In this document: one piece after another, positions 46,228-57,174 of the stretch
Layout of the letters: every line of letters starts with the position of its first letter
How positions within the stretch are numbered: position 1 is the first letter of the stretch
Assembly (NCBI RefSeq): GCF_051622035.1
Contig: NC_135360.1
Coordinates: 7,316,001 to 7,380,000 of the forward strand
DNA length: 64,000 nucleotides
Reading direction: 5' to 3'
DNA from: Arctopsyche grandis
Lineage: Eukaryota; Arthropoda; Insecta; Trichoptera; Hydropsychidae
Program-made: the position numbers and the translations under genes
The notes under the pieces: generated by a model
What the model was told of the DNA's origin: nothing
The model's input: only the letters and a program-made list of their open reading frames with translations
The model's database searches: none

Positions 46228-47003
46228 GTTCGATGTGAATTTTCATGGTGGTGTCGTTTGTTTTTGTAAGGTCTCGATCGCGGGTGGCGGCGGGTAATGT
46301 GTTAATTTGTCGTTTTAATTGAAGTGTAGATTGATTATTTCATGTCGATGGATTTGATCTGCTTTACTTTGAACTTTTAGGGGTGGTCGTTTAATTTTTT
46401 TCTTTTCGTGTTTATTTTTGTACATCAAAGATTTTTTGCCGTGATGGATTTTTGTTTGGTTTGTTCGATGGAATGGAATTTAATTTGTCGTTGATTTTTT
46501 TGCGCCTTTTAAGAATATTCGTATATACATATGTACATACACGAATACACTGTATAATATACAAATACACTGAATACGTCTGTATACACGAATATATTAA
46601 ATTAAGTAAATTCGACTTCATTCAGCTGATCGATATTTAACTTTGGAGTGTTGATTCCTATGATCTAACGGATCTTCTATATATGTACATACATACATAT
46701 GTAACTAGGGTGTTAAAGATTGTACTAAAAAATATACACATGTATATATGTATATATTATATGTACATACATACATATGTTCTATGAATAGAGAGCAGAA
46801 ACTTTATCGCTGGCTGATAGTCATAGTTCAGTTATTTGTTTTTCAACATGTTTTCTTATATGACTTTTGAAGATTTTTTAAATCGTATCAGTATTATTGT
46901 CATATCATTGCTTATGCGGCTTTATCTTAGTTTATTTACAGTAAGGGATCTATGTAAATAAAAGGTCAATTTTAATATGTATATTATATACATATGTATG
47001 TAC

Positions 47004-47367
47004 CGGTCTCTGTGACGAGCCAGAATGTGAAATTACCGAAAACGCAAATATCGAAAGATCTTAAGTCGAAAGATAAAAAAGGGTGCATGGTAAACGGTAC
47101 ATACTCACTTAATTTGCGCGAGCAGGATACAACAGGAACAAGAGGAACAGGCTTTTCCTCCCGTATTAATGTGCACGTGCAGAATACGGGAGGAAAAGCC
47201 TGTTCCTCTTGTTCCTGTTGTATCCTGCTCGCGCAAATTAAGTAAGTATGTACCGTTTACCATGCACCCTTTTTTATCTTTCGACATAAAATCTTTCGAT
47301 TTTCAATCTTTGCCTTCCGATATTTGTGTTTTCTGTCATTTAACATTCTGGCTCGTTACGTAGACCC
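47004..47367. mobile_element. Palindromic Mutator-like element, copy 2
   Basis: It has the same ends as copy 1 (CGGTCTCTGTGACGAGCC, inverted GGGTCTACGTAACGAGCC). The right flank is the same SINE sequence as at copy 1 (CTGTAGTGCTGCTGG), but the left flank is unrelated and has no 9-bp duplication. Confidence 0.8.
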
Positions 47368-47530
47368 CTGTAGTGCTGCTGGTCAAACTTGGATATTTGT
47401 GTCTCCAGGTCGATCGTTTCCTATCAGAGTTTGCCAATTTTCCTGATTTCATTGTTGAAACGGTTCCCGATTAAATTGGCTAAAAGCTTCTTACCTACTA
47501 CGTCACCACTATTTGAGTATGATTAATGTA
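47368..47530 (+). repeat. SINE tail joined to the palindromic element
   Basis: TGCTGGTCAAACTTGG, core and CACTATTTGAGTATGATTAA, as after copy 1. The SINE head that should lie left of the element is missing. Confidence 0.7.
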
Positions 47531-47665
47531 CAATAAAATAGAAGATGAGTGGATGGAATTATAAAAACATGTGTGAGATGAGATGGATGAGAGTTGCGGA
47601 AAACAGAGACGAGTGGAAGCGTATTGGAGAGGCCTTCATCTATGTATGTAGCAGTAGATGGCTTT
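47531..47665 (+). pseudogene. RTE-like LINE 3' fragment
   Basis: A plus-strand frame reads MRWMRVAENRDEWKRIGEAF, the complement of the minus-strand 3' ends at 21-22, 28 and 50.7 kb. It begins where the SINE tail stops. Confidence 0.65.
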
Positions 47666-48689
47666 AAATGATGAATGTGTGTGTAAATATATGTATCATG
47701 GAAAATAATAAGCAAATCATTTATAAATTGAAGAACTTAGTATTGAGCAAACTTTTTGTCTAATGTATGTATTTCTGAAAAAGTGTGGAAATTAATTGAC
47801 CGAAAATGCGCTTCCACCATATATCTAAAATTATATAACCAAACATATGTATATACATATATTATATGTACGTCTAGATGACAGTTATAAATGGTTGAAT
47901 CGGATAAATTCAAACATTGAATTAAATTTTAATTCTCAATAAATAAAATTTTAATTCTTAATAAATCATAATAAGTTTAAAAAAGTTATTCCAGTTTTCA
48001 TATCAAATTTCACATACGATAAACTGCCGCAAATTTGATACGATTTCATTTTTTTATGCACGTTATAATATAATGGTGTAGCATTCAAAAATTACCAGAC
48101 ACTTTTATATGCGGAAGAGTGAGATGACAACATACGATGTGATGCATGCGTCTCGCTCTGACGCGCGCATCCATCCCTCAATCCCACGCCCCATTACCGC
48201 GATTCTCAAACCGAAATTACTGCACATAATATGAAACGACGAACATGCAAGCATTATACAATATATTATATAAATTATGTCTATGTATAATATGTATACG
48301 GCCTTTCATTATATCCGCATTAGTTAAAAGCGCGACGATTACGTTTTTCAAAAATATATCGTAAAACAGATATGTATGTAATATAGTAATCATCAATCAA
48401 ATTGTTAAATTACATCTGAATTTATTACGCGGCGACCTTGACCGTGTTTTCACTCGCCAGCGGAAAATTTTTCCAATTTTCCGACGTACGTTCGTTTACG
48501 TATACGGATCTAATGTAATTAGATTTGGATCGTTATTGCCAGTGAAACGTTTCGGTCGATCAATTTATTATTCGGGGGTATTTTATTTATAGTTTTTGAC
48601 GAAATACTACGTCTATTTACTAGGATGCATCATCTGGTTTTGTTTACTAATGACCGTCATTAAGAAAACTAATATGATGTTCGTGTTAT

Positions 48690-49118
48690 GTTATTGGGAA
48701 AGCACTTTTTTAAGCTATTAAATGGGATAGTACACAATCCTCGGGGCCTTAATGAATTTAAGTTTTATGCACCTAGTAAGTTCAGGGATTTGTTTGCTCC
48801 TCCTGTGGCTCGCACAAGTATGTTGGCAACGTCTCAAATATCTAGTGCGATATATCTGCTCAAGCGGGTTGCTGGTGAAATTGACCGCTTCAATGTAAAC
48901 TGTGCTAAACTGGTTGAGTGGTTGTTGAGCAACGCCAGTGGTTGATTTTATCAATTATAAATGTCAGTGATTTTTCCATGAAGATATAGCAGGTTGTTAT
49001 TATTATGATTAAGGTTATTATTATTATGATTTTATGATTGTATGACTGACCGCAGTGACGCGTTGGAGCTCTCTGTAATGTCACTGTGGCTAATATGTTA
49101 AAAAATAAAATAAATAAA
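48690..49118 (+). pseudogene. LINE 3' end with its terminal stem-loop
   Basis: The C-terminal frame (FKLLNGIVHNPRG, RDLFAPPVARTSMLATSQ, VNCAKLVEWLLSNASG) stops near 48945. About 100 bp later comes the stem-loop CCGCAGTGAC (49050-49059) / GTCACTGTGG (49080-49089) around GCGTTGGAGCTCTCTGTAAT, then CTAATATG and an A-rich tail. This copy links a coding LINE fragment to the stem-loop seen in the SINEs. Confidence 0.65.
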
Positions 49119-49588
49119 ACAAACGTACTAAGACAATTCTGGTACGCAAGAAATATCAACATAGTGTATACGTCGATCTACGTTCATGCACTTCAATCTC
49201 GGTGATTTATTATTATTGTTTTGATGTGATGATGTTTAGATGAGGGTATGTCCTGTGGGGTCGACAGGACGTCCAGGAGCACGTGTTGTCGGGTGGGTGG
49301 GCGTGTGTATCGATTTGTACCCTCGTGACCCATTTGCCTCGTGACTTACAAAACGAAAACGGGAAACGGGGTTGCACGCGGTGGGAAACGGGTTGAAAGA
49401 AAAATCGATCGGTCCTCATCTTCGCCCTCTACGTATGGTGGACTTTTCATTCACTAATACGTGTTTGTGTGTGTGAGTGGGTATTTTTTGGGGATGTACA
49501 TTCATATCATTCATATCATACATTCTTATCTGATAAGGAATACATGTCCAACTTTGTAATAAACATTATATCCTGTAAATATATGTAT

Positions 49589-49595
49589 ATGAATA

Positions 49596-49630
<35 letters not shown>
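49589..49630. repeat. Poly-A run
   Basis: More than 30 consecutive A. It may be a retroposon tail or simple slippage. Confidence 0.9.
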
Positions 49631-49634
<4 letters not shown>

Positions 49635-49731
49635 GTATATGTATATGTATGTATGTATATAGTTTGGATATATGTATGTATATCTGTCGAGTTTCTTTTA
49701 AGTTTAGTTTTTTCGAATGTTATTATTAGAA

Positions 49732-49990
49732 GCCAGCAGTATAGTTCATGGTTGCGTTAATGCTGACCACCGAGAAGCCTCCAGGTTCAAGCCCTGGGTT
49801 GACCTCAATTGAAACGAATTTATTCCGAGTTTTTCTTATTAGAATTTATTCCGAGTATTTTCGAGACTTCAAGCCGTTTATTTCCTATCCAGAGTTTGCC
49901 GATTTATCTCATTTCATTGTTGAAACAGCTCCTCATCAAATTGGCAAAAATCATCCTACCTACTATTTGAGTTTGATTTCAAATTTATAA
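49732..49990 (+). repeat. tRNA-derived SINE
   Basis: Head GCCAGCAGTATAGTTCATGG with box B-like GGTTCAAGCCC; the core is degraded by a small internal duplication (GAATTTATTCCGAGT twice); then TTGTTGAAACAGCTCC and CCTACTATTTGAG. Confidence 0.7.
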
Positions 49991-50203
49991 TCTATAAATT
50001 TACATATATGTATATGTATTTGCAAGTTTATTGCCATTTTGGTAAAATATTTAAAATATAAGTACATATATAAATGTTATAAATATGTATAATTAGATAG
50101 TTATACCGCGATAAATTGATATTATTATTATTATTTTATATTATTATTTTCATTGTATTACATTTATTTATTTTATCTATAGGTATTTGTATGTATATTA
50201 TTT

Positions 50204-50611
50204 CGGTCTCCGTGACGAGCCGGAATGTTAAATTACAGAAAACGCAAATATCGGAAGGCAAAGATCGAAAATCGAAAGATCTTAAATCGAAAGATCAAAA
50301 AAAAAGGGTGCATGGTAAACGGTACATACTCACGTACATACTCACTTAATTTGCGCGAGCAGTATACAACATGAACAAGAGTAACAGGCTTTTCCTCCCG
50401 TATTAATGTGCGCGCGCAGAATACGGGAGGAAAAGCCTGTTCCTCTTGTTCCTGTTGTACCCTGCTCGAGCAAATTAAGTGAGTATGTACCGTTTTCCAT
50501 GCACCCTTTTTTTTTTTTGATCTTTCGACTTGAGATCTTTCGATTTTCGATCTTTGCCTTGCGATATTTGTGTTTTCTGTAATTTAACATTCTAGCTCGT
50601 CACGTAGACCC
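50204..50611. mobile_element. Palindromic Mutator-like element, copy 3
   Basis: A 408-bp copy with ends as in copy 1 and a perfect 9-bp duplication ATATTATTT (50195-50203 and 50612-50620). Its left arm has an extra CGTACATACTCA near 50333. It lies in unrelated DNA, so this family inserts independently of SINEs. Confidence 0.85.
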
Positions 50612-50689
50612 ATATTATTTATATAGACGATGGGGGTTGCATTATTATCCCGATCGTCTGGAATAAAAAGTTATTATTATTATTATCAT

Positions 50690-51118
50690 TATATCATCTA
50701 CAGCTACGGCTGGATGAAGGCCTCTCCAACACGCTTTCATTCGTATTAGTTTTGCGCAACTCTTATCCATCTCACCCCACACATTTTCCTAATTTCGTCT
50801 ACCCATCTTCGCTGCGATCTTCCTTTTACCCTTTTGAATTCTGTCCTGTACCATTCTAGCATTTTTTTTTGTCCACCTTTCGTCCATTTTTTCGTCCACT
50901 CTTCCTATCCATTATATCCCCTACCCTTGTCATACTTTTAACCCACGTATTCCGTTTCCTGTCTTTCCTGGTTATGCCAAGCATACAACGTTCCATACTT
51001 CTTTGAGTGTATTGGTCGTTGTTTATTAACTTGGCGTTCAATGTCCAAGTTTCACATCCATACTTCATCACTGGCAAAACACATTGATCGAAGATCTTTT
51101 TCTTCAAGAAAAGCTATT
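50690..51118 (-). pseudogene. RTE-like LINE 3' fragment
   Basis: The minus-strand frame has KKKIFDQCVLPVMKYGCETW, TLNAKLINNDQYTQRSMERC and LGITRKDRKRNTWVKSM. It then continues to the usual 3' end near 50700. A short deletion removes the KWQWAGHVAR block present at 22.3 kb. Confidence 0.8.
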
Positions 51119-51475
51119 ATTATATATCTACGAGTATTTACATATATACATATAAATCCCTTCAGTATGATGCGGGTTTATTTGCCTTCTCAGAAAAAAA
51201 TTCAATTCGCTGCAGGAATTTACATAGCCAGCAGCATAGCTCAGGACGTTAAGCTTCTGCTTACCGTCAAGAAGGTGCCGGGTTCTATCCCTGAATGAAA
51301 ATGAATTTTTCAGAGTATGCTGTTGGTGAGACCTGGATTTGTGACTCCAGGTTGATCGTTTCCTATCGGAGTTTGCCAATTTTCTCTGATTTCATTGTTG
51401 AAACGGTTCCCGGAAAAAAAAATTGGCTAAAAATCCTTCCTACCTACTATGTCACCACTATTTGAAAAATTTGAT

Positions 51476-53133
51476 TATTTATTTATTTATTTATATATAT
51501 TTTAGCTATCAAGCTAATTTAAAAAAAAAATACATCTTAATTATTATACTTAACTCTAAAATTTATAATTAACTTATATGTACTGTCCCTCACAGAGGTG
51601 TCTCTTCGCACCTCGCAGGAATGCATCCATGTTTTTAGCAGACCTGACGCACTCAGGGAGGGCATTATACATGAGCACACCCCTGTGAAAAACACCCCCA
51701 GCCGTCTTATTCTTTCTTACTCTACTTACAACTAGTTTGTCCTTATTTCTAGTATAAAAACTATGTTTATCTCTATTCCTTATTATATAATCATCAAAAT
51801 ACTTAGGTAATAACTTATGATCTAACTTATAAACAAAAGACAATGTACTAATATTTAGACTAATTCTAATACTCATCCATCCTAATTCATCTAACATACT
51901 TCCAATACTCTTAAATCTACTCACATTCAAAATAGCTCTCATAGCTTTATTCTGTATTTTTTGCATTTTTTCTAAATCTTGGCCACTAAACAAATTAAGC
52001 ACAGTGGCACAATAAACCACATGTGGCAAGACAATTGAATTAAACACTAAAATTTTACTTTTTTTACTTAAAATATTTCTTAATCTACATAATACACCAA
52101 CTTTTCTAGCCATTTTTTTTATTATATAGTCAGCGTGCATTTTAAAATTTAGTCCTGAATCTATGTATACACCTAAGTATTTTATATTTTCAACTTTTTC
52201 AATTAACTTATCATCAATTCTAATTTCATTCAATATATTTTTATTTTTACCATTCAACCACATCATTTTTGTTTTATTCACATTCAACTTTAATTTATTT
52301 TCACACAACCAGTCATTCACATAATTTAATTCTATATTTAAAATCTCAGACATTACATCAACATTCTTTCCAATTATATATATCAATGTATCATCTGCAA
52401 ACAAATGTATTTTACACATCTTAATTACCTTAACAATATCGTTTATATATAATATAAATAATAAGGGTCCCAATTTGGACCCTTGCGGCACTCCATGAGG
52501 TGTTACAAATTCAGAGGATAACACCTTATCAATTTTTACTCTTTGCCTTCTATTATTTAAGTATGATTGAAGCCACTTTAATACTATACCATTTATTCCT
52601 AACTTATATAATTTTTGTAATAAAATATTCCTATCTACTGTCTCGAACGCTCGCTTAAAATCTAGAAAAACTGCTCCAACAACCATGCTAGATTCATCCA
52701 TCGTCTCCATCCAATCAGAAACCACCAATTGGATAGCAGTTTCTGTTGAATGTTTCACTCTAAATCCAGACTGTTCCACAACCAAACAATCATTTATACT
52801 AATGAACTCTTTCAATTGAATCATAACGATTTCCTCCAGCATCTTCTCAACAATTGGTAACATATTGATGGGCCTCATTTCACTGGCTTTATGTGTGCCC
52901 GTAACCTTTGGTACCGGTACAATAGTAGACACCTTCCATGCATCCGGGACGGATCCCACTTCTAACGATTCATTTATTAATTTCAGTAACTGAGGTCCAA
53001 CCATGTCCCAAGTGTTGATTAAAATATCTAGAGTCAATCCATCCATACTAGAAACTGATTTCATGCCCTTCAATACACCATTTAATCCCTCCATTTCCAC
53101 TAATTTAAACCTTTCAAACTTATTTAAACCCAA
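51476..53133 (-). mobile_element. 5'-truncated non-LTR retrotransposon
   Basis: 3' end: about 70 bp of 3' UTR ending in an AAAT repeat (51476-51505 read backwards). 5' end: cut inside the reverse-transcriptase region at 53133. No endonuclease domain remains. It has no stem-loop tail like the SINE family, so it is a different LINE. Confidence 0.8.
51574..53133 (-). CDS. Non-LTR reverse transcriptase, N-terminally truncated but uninterrupted
   Basis: 519 codons without a stop. The first codon is TTG, not ATG, at the truncation edge, so this is the surviving part of a longer protein. It copies element RNA into DNA at a nicked target. Visible motifs: GSVPDAWKVSTIVPVPK and EMRPINMLP (fingers, about 60-95), FLDFKRAFETVD (156-167, first catalytic Asp), GVPQGSKLGPLLFILYINDI (214-233), FADDTLIY (245-252, catalytic Asp pair), LKLNVNKTKMMW (281-292) and YLGVYID (319-325). 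The C-terminal 190 residues include PEC.R....FLRGAK. The order fits CR1/Jockey/L2-type enzymes. The intact frame means a recent insertion, but without a promoter or endonuclease it should be inactive. Confidence 0.85.
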   Translation of the reverse strand: MGLNKFERFKLVEMEGLNGVLKGMKSVSSMDGLTLDILINTWDMVGPQLLKLINESLEVGSVPDAWKVSTIVPVPKVTGTHKASEMRPINMLPIVEKMLEEIVMIQLKEFISINDCLVVEQSGFRVKHSTETAIQLVVSDWMETMDESSMVVGAVFLDFKRAFETVDRNILLQKLYKLGINGIVLKWLQSYLNNRRQRVKIDKVLSSEFVTPHGVPQGSKLGPLLFILYINDIVKVIKMCKIHLFADDTLIYIIGKNVDVMSEILNIELNYVNDWLCENKLKLNVNKTKMMWLNGKNKNILNEIRIDDKLIEKVENIKYLGVYIDSGLNFKMHADYIIKKMARKVGVLCRLRNILSKKSKILVFNSIVLPHVVYCATVLNLFSGQDLEKMQKIQNKAMRAILNVSRFKSIGSMLDELGWMSIRISLNISTLSFVYKLDHKLLPKYFDDYIIRNRDKHSFYTRNKDKLVVSRVRKNKTAGGVFHRGVLMYNALPECVRSAKNMDAFLRGAKRHLCEGQYI

Positions 53134-53700
53134 AGATTGATGTACAATAAAAATTTATGTACAATTCATAGATGTCTCGTTAATTTGCGAGTTTTTTCAG
53201 TGTCTCGCAATTCAACGACTTATAATAAAAATGCTGTATTTGTATTTGTAATTGGCCAGGAAGGCGCATTGGGATTTACCTGTAAGGCCTTCCTGGTATA
53301 TATGTAAAAATAAAAAAATAAAATAAATAAATAAATAAAATTATTGCCGTCTGTCAAGTTGATTGCAGGATAGGGATTAGACAGATATTGCCTAATAATA
53401 TTTTGCAGATATTGCCTTAGTATTTTCTTGTGAATTATATTTATGATACATCTTAAGTCTATTCTTATAGATACTGTTCCGGTGTAGTTACATATATTTT
53501 ACACTTTTTTTTTAAAGAGAGAAATGGAATCACTCATATTCGTAATCATCTAGAGATAGATTCATGCTTATACTATTTAACACTTCAACTGTTGTTCTGT
53601 TTGAAAGAAACTTGAAATCATCTGAACTCGAGCAAAGAGAAAGTCCATTGTTTCGTAACATTGCACCATGTGAAGCCGCAGCGAAAGGCAATGCGATATA

Positions 53701-53797
53701 CCTTCGATAGCTCAGTTGGTAGAGCGGTGGACTGTAGACGTGCAAAAATCAAACTGTAGTGATCCATAGGTCGCTGGTTCAAATCCGGCTCGAAGGA
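53701..53797 (+). tRNA. tRNA-Tyr (anticodon GTA) with intron
   Basis: The acceptor stem CCTTCGA (53701-53707) pairs with TCGAAGG (53790-53796), with discriminator A at 53797. The D arm is GCTC...GAGC. The anticodon stem GTGGA/TCCAT encloses CTGTAGA, with GTA at 53734-53736. A 24-nt intron at 53738-53761 follows the base 3' of the anticodon, as in eukaryotic tRNA-Tyr. The T stem is GCTGG/CCGGC. The mature tRNA is 73 nt. Box B is GGTTCAAATCC (53776-53786). All stems pair, so it looks functional. Confidence 0.97.
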
Positions 53798-53800
53798 TGC

Positions 53801-53808
53801 TTTTTTTT
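53801..53808 (+). terminator. RNA polymerase III terminator
   Basis: Eight T residues starting four bases after the tRNA-Tyr gene. Confidence 0.85.
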
Positions 53809-53819
53809 AATTCAGTCAA

Positions 53820-53980
53820 TTTCATATTTGTCCTATTAAATTATAGATGTTGGTGGTGTTCTTTATTCGTTCTGTTTATTTTGTTGAAATTCTTTTTCAA
53901 ATTGTTGGCCACAGTGTCATATTGGGGTGACCTGTAAAGACACTGTGGTATACTTGTATATTAAAAATAAATAAAGAACA
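53820..53980 (+). repeat. LINE/SINE 3' tail with stem-loop
   Basis: The tail ends with a perfect stem CCACAGTGTC (53909-53918) / GACACTGTGG (53939-53948) around ATATTGGGGTGACCTGTAAA, then TATACTTG and AAATAAATAAA. It starts just after the tRNA terminator. Confidence 0.65.
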
Positions 53981-54791
53981 TTTCGCTGTTTACCACTTCT
54001 TCTCGGTCTTTTCACATGTCACCAACAAACGCTCCGCTCCGTGTAGACGATAATTTAAATGAAATGCACCATGCATCACAAACAAACAAGAAAATGTATT
54101 CCCGAACGACGTAACTTTATTCGTATGTACATATAATATATAGATTTAACCTACATACATTGTACATTTGTAACATTTTCTGAACAACTATACATAAAGA
54201 TGTCCGAATAGAAAAGGTGGTAACTTGTAGTCAACTGTATATAAATGTATAGAGGGCTTTATTTAGGTACACATTTTATCTATATACATATTTATGATAC
54301 ATAAATACATGTACATACATACAATCAAAGCCGTATCTTCTATTTCTAACCAAACATTGTACATATTTCTTAGATTCTAAAAAATATTTACAAACATGTC
54401 TCTCTAATCTAAAAAATCTAGAAAATTTCAAGAACATTTCTTTCAAAATAAAATCAAGCATTTTTTTTCACATATATGTATATGAGGGAATCTAATTTTA
54501 TTTTCCGTTTACCGGTAATCCGAAATTATTTACCAATTGCCGGTTAGCCGGTAAATTGCCGGATTTTTCAATCTCAAAAATAAACTACCTTTTTTTACTA
54601 CATATGTATATTAAATATAATTGGTATTTATTACATACTCATATATGTACGTTGCTCAAAAAGAAGATATGTATGTGTGATAATGAATTCTTTATAATGT
54701 TACATTTCCTAAAGGACAAAAAAAAAAATTTATATTCGTCGTTTAAGAAAATAGCAGCGAAGAAAAAACACTGTCGTCCTATAGTTGTGAT

Positions 54792-55109
54792 CTAATTTTT
54801 CAAGAAATTTTTCCAATTATATTTCATTTCATCAAAAAAAGTCATTTCCTTTCTCACAATATATATTTTTTTCTTCAGGGTAGGTTTCTTTCCCAAACTG
54901 ACTTCAGATTGAGAACGGAACCTACCTAGAATGACTAATTGAAGCCATTCTTTTACTACAAACACACATTTAGTCTTAGATAGAACTACTGCAATATCAT
55001 ACTTGGGAATATGGAACTGATTTACTTCATCTTTCGTTCTATTACTTATACTATATCTTAAGAATTTTATGTATATTTTTTTCTCCTGGATGAAGCAAAG
55101 TCGGACCAT
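54792..55109 (-). other. Unassigned open frame with coding-like composition
   Basis: About 105 codons. Segment FHIPKYDIAVVLSKTKC, FVVKEWLQLVILGRFRS and QSEVSLGKKPTLKK looks less like random AT-rich DNA than neighbouring frames. No splice pair, ATG context or family motif supports a gene. It may be an old transposon piece. Confidence 0.2.
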
Positions 55110-55531
55110 TGTTGCCAGAAGAGAAAATAAAGGAGATGAATGTGATAAAACGCAGAGAATATGTTTTGTTGATTTACCGGTAAAAGTAAAAATTTACTAT
55201 ATACTGGTAATAGACTCGCTAATACATATGTACATATGTATGTATATACACACATATAGTATAGTCGATAATTGGGCTAATATTTTTTGTTACATTTTTT
55301 TCTTTATTTTTATACACTTCTACTTCTGTTGTCTGTTGGTTTTTCAATAAATAAATAGTATCGAATATTACCAACCGTGATTTAGCACCCTCTTCCCCCC
55401 TATGCTACGGCCTTGTGCATAGTAAAAGTGTTTTTAATAATATTAGCAAAATCATCCAATTAATCAATCATCATGTTTGTATGTACATACATACATATGT
55501 ATAGGTATATTTCATTTCAGTCAACTTAGAA

Positions 55532-55868
55532 TTAGGCAAACTCTAGATTTCGATTTCTATTGGTCGACGAGCCTTATTAATTTTTACCTTTATCTAGCAT
55601 ACATATGTATGTGAACGTCTAAATACACTTTTATTATTATTTTTCAAAACACTTTAGCTAACTAATCTCCCTGTCAAGTATTAGAAATTGATTAAAACAA
55701 GCCACACGATTATTAATTTCACGATTGTTTGCAAAAACACGCGTTTCCTATTGGTCGGATAAATTGTTCTGAACTGAGTATGAATTGCATATTTGAGGTT
55801 AATTTGAGGTTCAAGTTTCATAATGAAGTTTCACGACCAATAGGAGTCGAGATTTGGAGTTTGCCAAC
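55532..55868. mobile_element. MITE with ~33-bp inverted ends
   Basis: The left end starts GGCAAACTCTAGATTTCG, the inverted right end GGCAAACTCCAAATCTCG. Both continue to CCTATTGGTCG or CTATTGGTCG. A third CCTATTGGTCGG is internal (55748). It is non-coding, about 335 bp. The target duplication is not clear. Confidence 0.7.
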
Positions 55869-55959
55869 TATAAACACTACTTAAGTAAATGGCATGACTT
55901 TGCACTGCAAAATTCATAATGCAATATTATCAAGCTGTGCAAAGTTACGCGTGGACATT

Positions 55960-56410
55960 TGCTTCAATGGTAGACGGCGTATAATCGGTTGACGTGTGAA
56001 CTTTGTAATGCAGTTTCGACGTTTCGAAGTCAAAGTTGGGGTGTCGCCGCTTTGGAGTCGAAAGTGCGAGCTTTTGGTGGGGGAGGGGGTTGGTGTGGGG
56101 TGAGGGTTGTTTGTTTTAACGAGGCTCCCGAGTCGAGTGTATTTTCCGCATTTTCCGGAAGTCCGACCGGGAAAGCGGGCGAGTCGTTTTGTCGGTCTCG
56201 TCGACGTGATTGATGGCCGGGCGATTTATAGCTGATAAAACGATCCGACATGATCATTAATTAATTTGACGCGTCTTCAGCGGTCCGGATTGATGGGGCA
56301 GAAAAATGGGCCACGCAGGAAATTCCTTCGACCCCTCGGGTAACTATTGACCCCTTCGCTGCCGGGGTCTTACGGGAGCGATGTCTCAATTTGAAGTACG
56401 ATATTGTATG
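55960..56410. promoter_or_regulatory. GC-rich non-repetitive island, possible enhancer
   Basis: Balanced composition with no repeat match inside the window. It includes TTTATAGCTGATAAAACG and TCATTAATTAATTTGACGCG, which carry homeodomain-type TAATTAAT and TTTATAG cores. Open frames on both strands lack splice sites. Confidence 0.3.
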
Positions 56411-57174
56411 TCTATGTATTTAGAAAATCTGCAACTGTTGGAACTGCAACTATATATGCATTTATATTAAAAAAATAATTTATATTTGAATATACATATT
56501 TAAGTGTGATGCTTTTATATGAGCCGTTATATTTGAAAGTGGCAATAGTATACTTTTCTCCATTTTAAGATATATTTCACAAAACATTAAATATAATGTT
56601 TTAAATTTAAAATAATTTAAAAATGCTGGTGGCCTGTAATACGTTTATTCTGATTTTCTGAGATTCTGGACATATCGAATTAAAATAAGTGATAGCAATT
56701 TGTGAATTAAGTCAAACAGAAAACGTCTTTTTCGAAGTGTAAACTGGACTTCCACCACTTTCAAATATAACGGCTCATATTTACGTACTATGCTATAATA
56801 GACTGTATAAAAATATGTATCTCTAAGTATTAGATTTAGGATTTTTTTCTTCAGATGCGTGTATGACAAAGCTCTGATTGGGTTAAAATTTGCATACAAT
56901 AAAATTTAAATTTTCTAGGTTACTGAATTAATTTTGTTTCCGAAGTTTCGTTGTACAATCTTGGTATAGCACGGTGACGGTGTCTAAAAATGACGTTTCG
57001 TTTGCTGATGTTAGCCATTTTGCGATCGGATGCTTACAACGATATCTCATGGTGGAAAATGTTGATCTTTTTTTTCTTGAATATTTGAAGATATAAATGA
57101 AAAAATAGGCATATATGTATGTACATATCTTCATCTTAATATATTATATTTTGATAGATAAACTAAACAACATC
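56411..57174. other. Stretch without a confident feature
   Basis: AT-rich. A CACTTTCAAATATAACGGCTCATATTTAC-like block near 56755-56785 repeats in inverted form at 56518-56545, hinting at another small inverted-repeat element. Confidence 0.3.

Larger units (their letters stand above)
51228..53330 (+). repeat. SINE interrupted by a LINE
   Basis: 51228-51475 is head (GCCAGCAGCATAGCTCAGG, GGGTTCTATCCC), core and CACTATTTGAAAAATTTGATT. 53134-53330 resumes with ATGTACAATAAAAATTTATG, GATGTCTCGTTAATTTGCG and the perfect stem-loop CCAGGAAGGC (53256-53265) / GCCTTCCTGG (53287-53296), then an AAAT tail. Between them is the LINE on the opposite strand. GATT at both junctions is the likely target duplication. 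Confidence 0.8.

Noticed and set aside
46994..47287. Similar small proteins encoded on both strands here and at 50342-50590
   Set aside because: The sequence is a long palindrome, so both strands read alike. The frames belong to the non-coding Mutator-like element.
53530..53745. 71-codon minus-strand ORF
   Set aside because: It overlaps the tRNA-Tyr gene on the other strand and has no supporting signal.
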